From WRCA01 sp050943575 (lineage in GTDB: Bacteria; Pseudomonadota; Alphaproteobacteria; Rs-D84), in contig JBMNPL010000001.1 in the NCBI GenBank assembly GCA_050943575.1, positions 62,001-126,000 of the forward strand: a DNA stretch of 64,000 nucleotides. Reading direction: 5' to 3'. Position numbers and translations under genes: made by a program. Position 1 is the first letter of the stretch. Each line of letters starts with the position of its first letter. Below the pieces are notes generated by a model. The model worked only from the letters and a program-made list of their open reading frames with translations, ran no database searches and was not told the origin of the DNA. Shown piece after piece: positions 58,106-64,000 of this stretch.

Positions 58106-58140
58106 AACAACCGCCTTTATGGCGGTTGTTTTATTTTTTT
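58106..58140 (+). terminator. Terminator of the rRNA operon
   Basis: AACAACCGCC and GGCGGTTGTT form a ten-base stem followed by a long T run. Confidence 0.92.
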
Positions 58141-58181
58141 ATATTAATTAAAATTAATTTATCAAATAAAAAATTCTTTCT

Positions 58182-58210
58182 TTAACTATTTGTATAGTTT
58201 ATGATATAAT
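58182..58210 (+). promoter_or_regulatory. Promoter of the first Cys-rich protein gene
   Basis: TTAACT and TATAAT are 17 bases apart, about 27 bases before the ATG, which has an AAGGAAGGGG ribosome site. Confidence 0.55.
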
Positions 58211-58236
58211 AAAGTAAATAAAGGAAGGGGTTTTTA

Positions 58237-60171
58237 ATGAAAAACCGATTTTTTGCATATTTTACAATAATTATGTGCACTATTTTTGTTGCACCTGTTG
58301 TGGCTGATCCTATTGCTGGATATGATCAAACAGCGCCGGTCGCGACACCTGTTGTTAATCAATCTCCACGTGCAACATCCAGTAATAGACAGCAACGTCC
58401 TGGACGTTCATCTGCCGCGACAAAAGTAAGTAATGCAACTATTGCAAGAAATGTTTCATCTCGGGGAACTGCTTCACGTGGCATTGTTCAACAACCTAGG
58501 AATGTTGTTTCACGTAGTAATAACAATTCGCGAACAACGAGTAATCGCGTAGTTCGTGCTCGGACAGCAACAAATATAAATCCAACCAGAATTTCTGTTT
58601 CTGGGGCATCAATTCGTGCAAGTGCGGGTGGTTCTGCATTAGCTAGTAGATTATATACAGGCACATATTCAAATATTATTGATCCAACAACAGGTTTGAT
58701 TTCTGCAGATGCTTATAGTAATTGTTTGGAATCTTATTATGCATGTATGGATGAAATTTGTACTGCTAGAAATCCTGGTCAACGTCGTTGCGCGTGTGCT
58801 GGACGTGTAAAAACATTAGCAAATGTCGTGGAACAATTACAACGAGCAAAAGAAGATTTATTAACAGTTTCAGGTCAACTGTCCTTATTGATTTCAACAA
58901 AGGGTAAAGCCGTAACAGAAGCATTTACTTTAACCGAAGCGGAAAAAGTTTTAAACTGTGTTTCTTATCGTGATGCGGAAAAATCAGGAACAAAAGATCA
59001 ATGGTGTCAATCTCATACATTAACATCAAATAATGATTGTGAAGCTCCGTCTTATTGTTCAAGTACTGAATTAGGGTTTGGTGGTAGTGATTGGATGAAT
59101 GTTTTAGATGGATCAGATTCTGATATATTGGCTAATTTAGAAACTTATGCAAGCACCATTAATGAAATTAATGTTATATCAACTGATAATACAAATAATT
59201 TATGGTCTTCTTTTATGAATGTTAGTGCCATAGTTGGTGAATTAGACGGGACAGGAAATTTATTTAATCCAGCTGATACCCCAGCAGATACATTGGCAAA
59301 ATTATGGGGATACGATTTATTCCAATATGCACATAATAATGTATGTAATAGAGTTTTAGATTCTTGTTTTAATGGAATTTATGAAGCATGCGGAAGTCAT
59401 AATGGAACAACTGGACCATATAATTATAATAGTACTATAACTGTAAATAATGATGGAATGGATTTGAATTTTGTTCAACCTGGTACATCTTCTACTGGTA
59501 ATGCTCCAAGTTGTTTTGGATATTCATCAACAGCAGGTGATCCATATTCAACATTGCGTCGCCCTGTTGCGGATGCGCGTCGCAGTATATTACAAAAATA
59601 TGCTTTAGATGCAAACGCAGATTGTGATGTATATGGTGAAGAGCTTAAAAAACAAGCAACAAATATGGCATATCAAAAAATTGCTGCGACACAATTTTTA
59701 CAAAAAAAACGTCTTGAATTTGCACAAGAAGAACAAACTACAACAGCGAAAGAATTGGCGCAAGCAAAAGAAAATTATCGTAATTGTGTAAATGAAGTTT
59801 ATGATTGTTATGATCACCAAAGTCAAGTAAATCCGAATTGGACTGTTGCACGTATAAAAAATTATTGTGCTCAAAGTGCAGAAGTCCCCAGTTGCTATAA
59901 AACAATGGTATGTGATCAAGAAGCTGGAAAAATAATTGATATTGCTGATAATAATACTAATTGTGAAAATTCTCAAGTCTGGTCGGAAAACACATGTAGA
60001 AATATTGTTAGATTGTCAGAGATTTTGAATGGAACAGGTGAAGCTGCACCGTCTGATGAAGAATATCCAAATAGCAAAAATTCTGCAGGTCTGCGAGAGT
60101 ATTGCTTGCAACACACACCGGGTGTGCATGGTGAAGGCAGTATTCGTGAATTTGAAAGTTGGGCACCTTGA
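58237..60171 (+). CDS. Large Cys-rich secreted protein, paralogue 1
   Basis: The 644-residue product has a signal peptide (ending VVA at about residue 23), then a low-complexity Arg/Ser/Thr/Ala stretch to about residue 135. A conserved domain follows: NCLESYYACMDEIC, then QRRCACAGRV, and an amphipathic helix. Further Cys pairs occur throughout, and the middle is rich in Asn/Thr. The C-terminal part has more Cys, a long charged helix (KKRLEFAQEEQTTTAKELA) and CVNEVYDCYD. It is probably exported with many disulphide bonds. It is clearly related to the next gene. I recognise no named family. Confidence 0.75.
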   Translation: MKNRFFAYFTIIMCTIFVAPVVADPIAGYDQTAPVATPVVNQSPRATSSNRQQRPGRSSAATKVSNATIARNVSSRGTASRGIVQQPRNVVSRSNNNSRTTSNRVVRARTATNINPTRISVSGASIRASAGGSALASRLYTGTYSNIIDPTTGLISADAYSNCLESYYACMDEICTARNPGQRRCACAGRVKTLANVVEQLQRAKEDLLTVSGQLSLLISTKGKAVTEAFTLTEAEKVLNCVSYRDAEKSGTKDQWCQSHTLTSNNDCEAPSYCSSTELGFGGSDWMNVLDGSDSDILANLETYASTINEINVISTDNTNNLWSSFMNVSAIVGELDGTGNLFNPADTPADTLAKLWGYDLFQYAHNNVCNRVLDSCFNGIYEACGSHNGTTGPYNYNSTITVNNDGMDLNFVQPGTSSTGNAPSCFGYSSTAGDPYSTLRRPVADARRSILQKYALDANADCDVYGEELKKQATNMAYQKIAATQFLQKKRLEFAQEEQTTTAKELAQAKENYRNCVNEVYDCYDHQSQVNPNWTVARIKNYCAQSAEVPSCYKTMVCDQEAGKIIDIADNNTNCENSQVWSENTCRNIVRLSEILNGTGEAAPSDEEYPNSKNSAGLREYCLQHTPGVHGEGSIREFESWAP

Positions 60172-60199
60172 TTAATAAATAATAGATAGTAAAGAGCAG

Positions 60200-62476
60200 A
60201 TGATGAATTCACTACGCTTGTATATTAAAAAAATAACCGCGCGTAGTGCGGTCAGCATATTTGCTGTTTGTTGTTTATTTATCAATTATATTTCTATTGC
60301 AAATGCTGCAAATATTAGTAGAGCCTTGCCTTCTAGTATTGTTTCACAACAAACACAATCAGAAGATCAAGAAGAAGTTTCTGTAGCGACACCGGTTGTT
60401 ACCAGAACTATAAAACCAGTTATTTCACGAAATATATCCACATCGTCCAGAACAGCAGCAACTGCTGTACCCAGAAATACTTTAAATGAAAAAAGTCATC
60501 AAGTTGGACGTTCAGCACGCTCTGAATCAGCTAGTTTAAATGCATCTGCACCAGTTCGTCGTGCTGGAATTTCTTTGCGTCCAACCACAGCAGAAGTCGG
60601 TGGTCGTGCAACAATTGTTGGAACAAATGTTCAAACTGGTTCAAATATGAATTCTGAAAATCGTCGTTTAACATCACGTTCTGCAACAGCAGGAGTAAGT
60701 ACCGCATCACCTGCAAGTGTTACAAGTATAGAAGAATCTAGTGCAATTATGGATTCTTGTATTGCTCAATATACAGATTGTATGGATCAATTTTGTGCGA
60801 TTATTGACCCCAATCAAAAAAGATGTGCTTGCAGTAATCGACTTTCTTCGTATGAACGTAGTGCAGCCGCTGTAAAAGAAGCAAATGCACAATTAAATGA
60901 TGTTGCACAACGTATTCGTTATGTCGGATTATCTGCGGATGAGATTCGCGCGATAATGAGTGCGACCGAAGCAGAATTAGCATTACAAAATGCAAAAGAT
61001 AACACTGAATCTCGTAATATGTTAGCAGAAATAGAAAAGCTTATTAAATCACCTGAAAGTATAAATAATGAAAGTGGTGGTATGTCATTGGATTTAGATA
61101 TAGATTTTAATGCAGATATGGATATAGCAGATATGTTTAGTTTGTCAGATAGTACAAGTACAAGTTTTTCAAAATTACGTGGAACAGATTTATTTAATAC
61201 TGCAAAAAAAAGATGTCAATCTGTATTAAATGCTTGTAAAGCCAAGGGTGCAAACATTAGTCAAATTCAAAGCAGATATGAAATAGATATTGATAGAGAT
61301 TGTATAAGTTATGAAAATGGTTTGGAAAAAATGAATCAAACTTTGCGTAAAAATGTGCGCAGTGCAACACAAATGTTGCAAAAAGCAAGATTAGCGGTTT
61401 TAGATAATAATAATACCTATGATGCTAAAGGTTGTGTTGGTGCATTAGAGCAATGTATGACTGATAATATGGTGTGCGGCAGCGATTATTCAAAATGTTT
61501 AGATCCCACAAAACGTTATATAGATGAAAATGGTAGAGTTGTTTTAGGTCAAAATGTTTCTAAAATTCGTGATATGATGGAAAATTTTGATAATTCTATG
61601 ATTGATTCAGCATTTATTTCTAGTGCATGGAATGCATCTGGGATGTTAAATTGTGATACAGAACCAAATAATGATGGCAGATGTATTGTTAAATACTTAT
61701 TAGGAAAAATAGGTATGGCTGAATCCACTAGTTCTGGGTTATGTCGCCCAGTGTTAGAAAAATGTCAAAAACATACATATGATAGTCGTGGAAAATATAA
61801 TCCTAAAAATTCCATAGTAGTAAATTATATTCAACGTGCTATGACTAATATTCGTGCATCCCAAGAAAAAATTATATCTGATTATGCGTCCAGTTGTATG
61901 GCTGATATTGCAACTTGTTATTCTAAACAAGTTACGCAAATTAACGCATGGTCATCAAATGCAAATGTGCAAAATGTATATGCCGTATTAAAAGGCGCAT
62001 GCCGTAATGTTGCATTAACATGCAGTTATGCAGTTTTTGCATCGGATACAACTATAAATGGTTGCCCAATTGAGCAATTAGGATCACCTGCTGATGCAGC
62101 AACAGCAACTGAATCACAGCGTCAAAGTATCTGTATAGAAAATATTTCAGATATATTCTATCAATCAATGTTATGTCCAGAAAATTCAACTTGGGTGGCA
62201 AAGACTGGCGCCATGGGGAAATCATATCCTATTGATGATGATAACCCCCCTGAAGAAATACCGACAAATATTTATGTTAATGAACGTTGTATTTGTCAGG
62301 CTGGTTATGGTGTAGTTTCTGGTGTATGTACACAATGTCCAACAGGGTTAGTATTTAATCCGGAATGTTCAATTAATGCTGATAATTCCTCTTGTTCAAC
62401 AATTGTTATTGGTTGTGGTTGTCCTGGTGATCAAGAATGGAATGGTACAACTTGTCAATCATCAACCACCCCATAA
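60200..62476 (+). CDS. Large Cys-rich secreted protein, paralogue 2
   Basis: The 758-residue product has a basic N-terminus and a hydrophobic signal segment (residues 16-32), then an Arg/Ser/Ala-rich low-complexity stretch. It has the same domain as paralogue 1: SCIAQYTDCMDQFC, QKRCACSNRL, then a helix. Later parts share the spacing of Cys pairs and a helix-rich segment with C-M-T-D-N-M-V-C. It adds a C-terminal Cys-rich tail with EGF-like short repeats (CICQAGYGVVSGVCTQCP, CGCPGDQEWNGTTC). The two genes are 28 bases apart and form an operon. A start at the second ATG (60203) is equally possible. Confidence 0.75.
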   Translation: MMNSLRLYIKKITARSAVSIFAVCCLFINYISIANAANISRALPSSIVSQQTQSEDQEEVSVATPVVTRTIKPVISRNISTSSRTAATAVPRNTLNEKSHQVGRSARSESASLNASAPVRRAGISLRPTTAEVGGRATIVGTNVQTGSNMNSENRRLTSRSATAGVSTASPASVTSIEESSAIMDSCIAQYTDCMDQFCAIIDPNQKRCACSNRLSSYERSAAAVKEANAQLNDVAQRIRYVGLSADEIRAIMSATEAELALQNAKDNTESRNMLAEIEKLIKSPESINNESGGMSLDLDIDFNADMDIADMFSLSDSTSTSFSKLRGTDLFNTAKKRCQSVLNACKAKGANISQIQSRYEIDIDRDCISYENGLEKMNQTLRKNVRSATQMLQKARLAVLDNNNTYDAKGCVGALEQCMTDNMVCGSDYSKCLDPTKRYIDENGRVVLGQNVSKIRDMMENFDNSMIDSAFISSAWNASGMLNCDTEPNNDGRCIVKYLLGKIGMAESTSSGLCRPVLEKCQKHTYDSRGKYNPKNSIVVNYIQRAMTNIRASQEKIISDYASSCMADIATCYSKQVTQINAWSSNANVQNVYAVLKGACRNVALTCSYAVFASDTTINGCPIEQLGSPADAATATESQRQSICIENISDIFYQSMLCPENSTWVAKTGAMGKSYPIDDDNPPEEIPTNIYVNERCICQAGYGVVSGVCTQCPTGLVFNPECSINADNSSCSTIVIGCGCPGDQEWNGTTCQSSTTP

Positions 62477-62493
62477 GGTGGGTAATAAAATCC

Positions 62494-62521
62494 TTGAAAA
62501 TTCTATAATGTTTGCTATGCT
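62494..62521 (+). promoter_or_regulatory. dnaX promoter
   Basis: TTGAAA and TATGCT are 16 bases apart, with TTTGC directly before the -10 box. Confidence 0.6.
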
Positions 62522-62542
62522 TTCTCAAAAGGAAGAAAGCAT

Positions 62543-64000
62543 ATGAATCAAGTATACGCCGTTCTGGCACGTAAATATCGCAGTCAAGATTTTAATAGTT
62601 TAATTGGGCAAGAAGTATTAGTCAAAACACTGACTACCGCAATTAATACAAACCGCATAGCACACGCATATATTTTTACTGGCATTCGCGGAACAGGTAA
62701 AACTAGTACTGCACGAATATTAGCCAAGGCATTAAATTGTTTAGGTACAGATAAACCAACCGCCCAACCATGTGGTGTATGTGAAAATTGCAAAGCAATT
62801 ACAACAGGGCAACATATTGATGTTTTGGAAATTGATGCTGCATCACATACAGGTGTGGATAATATGCGTGATATTTTAGATGCTGCACAATATCGCCCGA
62901 CAAATGGTCGTTATAAAGTTTATATAATTGACGAAGTTCATATGCTTTCACAAAGTGCATTTAATGCATTGTTAAAAACTCTAGAAGAACCACCAGAACA
63001 TGTTATCTTTATTTTAGCAACAACAGAAATTAGAAAAGTTCCTGTTACGATTTTATCACGTTGCCAACGTTTTGATTTAGTTCGTGTATCAGTTGAAACA
63101 CTTAAAAAACATTTTGCATGGATTGCATCCCAAGAAAAAATAGAATTATCGGATCAAGCCAATGAATTATTAGCACGCGCGGCAGATGGTTCGGTTCGTG
63201 ATGGATTATCATTATTAGATCAGGCTATTGCACAAACAGGCGGCAAAGTTGATGAAAAGTCAGTTATGGATATGTTAAAACGTGCAGATCGTGGTGTAAT
63301 AGTTGATTTTATGCAAACTCTTTTATCAGGGGATACATCAGCCGCGATAAAAAAATCAGATGAATTATATTCAAATGGTGCTGATTTAACAATGTTGTTA
63401 AATGATATGATGGAATGGACACATTGGGCAACGCGAATGCATCCTAAACTACGTATTAGTGATACAAGTGCTGCACCATATACAACAGATCAAAAAGAAC
63501 AAATTAAAAAGATTAATGAAACAACCGACTTAAATACTTTATCTAGAATTTGGCAGGTAATGGTAGCAAGTGTTCCAGAAATGCAAGCTGCTGGAAATCC
63601 AAAACAATGTTTTGATATGTTAATTATTCGTTTAATGCATATTGCAGACATACCAAGTATTCCAGAACTTATAAAAAATAATGCACCAGCTATTAAACCG
63701 GTTGAAAAAAAATCTGTAAAGCCGATTGAAAATACAAAACAGCAAGTTTCAACAGCGTTGGATCTTTCTAAATTATTATCTGATTCCAAAGAACCATTGT
63801 TAATGATGCATTGGAACAATAATATAGAAGTAGCAGAATTTACAGATGGTAAAATTAAATTTTTTGATAGAAAAGATGATAAAGATTTTGTAAAAAAATT
63901 ACGTGAATTTTTACTTGAAAAAACAGGTAAAGAATGGGTGTTGGAAAAATTAGAATTAATGGAAAAAACAGAAAATCTACAAACTCCAACAGAAACACAA
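62543..64000 (+). CDS. dnaX: DNA polymerase III gamma/tau subunit, 3' end outside the window
   Basis: DnaX is the ATPase core of the clamp loader; the tau form also holds the polymerase cores together. The first 486 codons are visible. The N-terminus reads VLARKYRSQDFNSLIGQ. Walker A is GIRGTGKT (residues 47-54), followed by a zinc module with PCGVCENC. Walker B is IDEVHML, with Asp130, and sensor 1 is ATTEIRKVP. Domain III follows. After residue 390 comes a tau-type region with LLMMHWNNNIEVAEF and FLLEKTGKEW, resembling the alpha-binding domain. An AAAGGAAG ribosome site precedes the ATG. No stop is reached before base 64000. Confidence 0.95.
   Translation, partial: MNQVYAVLARKYRSQDFNSLIGQEVLVKTLTTAINTNRIAHAYIFTGIRGTGKTSTARILAKALNCLGTDKPTAQPCGVCENCKAITTGQHIDVLEIDAASHTGVDNMRDILDAAQYRPTNGRYKVYIIDEVHMLSQSAFNALLKTLEEPPEHVIFILATTEIRKVPVTILSRCQRFDLVRVSVETLKKHFAWIASQEKIELSDQANELLARAADGSVRDGLSLLDQAIAQTGGKVDEKSVMDMLKRADRGVIVDFMQTLLSGDTSAAIKKSDELYSNGADLTMLLNDMMEWTHWATRMHPKLRISDTSAAPYTTDQKEQIKKINETTDLNTLSRIWQVMVASVPEMQAAGNPKQCFDMLIIRLMHIADIPSIPELIKNNAPAIKPVEKKSVKPIENTKQQVSTALDLSKLLSDSKEPLLMMHWNNNIEVAEFTDGKIKFFDRKDDKDFVKKLREFLLEKTGKEWVLEKLELMEKTENLQTPTETQ
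63705..63712 (+). other. A8 run in dnaX, possible slippage site
   Basis: Eight A residues cover the end of Glu388 and the codons of Lys389 and Lys390, at the boundary of the clamp-loader core and the tau-specific part. A shift to the -1 frame reaches TGA after five codons, and a +1 shift meets TAA after one codon. Confidence 0.45.

Noticed and set aside
62463..62482. CCACCCCATAAGGTGG hairpin after the second Cys-rich gene as a terminator
   Set aside because: The stem is short and no T run follows.

Overview
The window is an AT-rich stretch of bacterial chromosome, most likely from an alphaproteobacterium. Three things support this: a gene for the GapR/DUF2312 nucleoid protein, which is an alphaproteobacterial marker; a 16S-tRNA-Ile-23S-5S operon; and five tandem or divergent VirB6/TrbL-like type IV secretion genes, an arrangement known from Rickettsiales-type systems. 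The small intergenic gaps, shortened housekeeping proteins (ValS, Fmt, RmuC) and a series of secreted Cys-rich proteins resemble the uncultured gut alphaproteobacteria often called RF32 / Ca. Enterousia. That last placement is inference from protein style, not from a search.

Layout. 1-7.5 kb: the 3' part of comF, a DUF2147 secreted protein, valS, an acyl-ACP thioesterase, two secreted proteins of unknown function, and a minus-strand group ending in rpmH. 7.5-12.2 kb: gyrA and a NUDIX gene, then a degraded stretch with a 38-bp direct repeat, a hypothetical gene between the two copies, a remnant of a restriction endonuclease, a MerR regulator and a truncated SGNH hydrolase. 12.2-17.6 kb: a lone amino-acid-type binding lipoprotein, a DUF3419-like protein, tRNA-Glu(CTC), a GNAT gene, tRNA-Gln(TTG), a degenerate inositol-monophosphatase-like protein and rpmE. 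17.7-24.3 kb: five VirB6-like membrane proteins, one on the minus strand and four on the plus strand, around a short divergent promoter region. 24.4-27.7 kb: mraY, ftsW and murG, with no murD between them. 27.8-33.7 kb: a MarR regulator, a TolC-like protein, a very small RND adaptor, an RND pump and a HAD phosphatase, forming one operon.

33.8-52.5 kb: mostly housekeeping genes (rmuC, def-fmt-truA, comEC, an RNHCP zinc protein with no ordinary start codon, gapR, pyk, dacA-recR-rsmA-KefB-like, lspA-yidC, rsmE), then virD4 followed by an rluB-like gene and an outer-membrane protein. 52.6-58.1 kb: the rRNA operon with its promoter, processing stems and terminator. 58.2-62.5 kb: two large paralogous Cys-rich secreted proteins. 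From 62.5 kb to the window end: dnaX, cut off by the end of the window, with an A8 run that could act as a slippage site.

How the genes fit together. The VirB6 set and VirD4 point to a type IV secretion system whose other parts lie outside the window. The MarR-TolC-adaptor-RND operon is a self-contained efflux unit. Several genes, including both divergent virB6 genes, virD4 and dacA, have a -10-like box 6-8 bases before the start codon and no convincing Shine-Dalgarno sequence, which suggests leaderless transcripts. I see no CRISPR array, no insertion sequence and no prophage.
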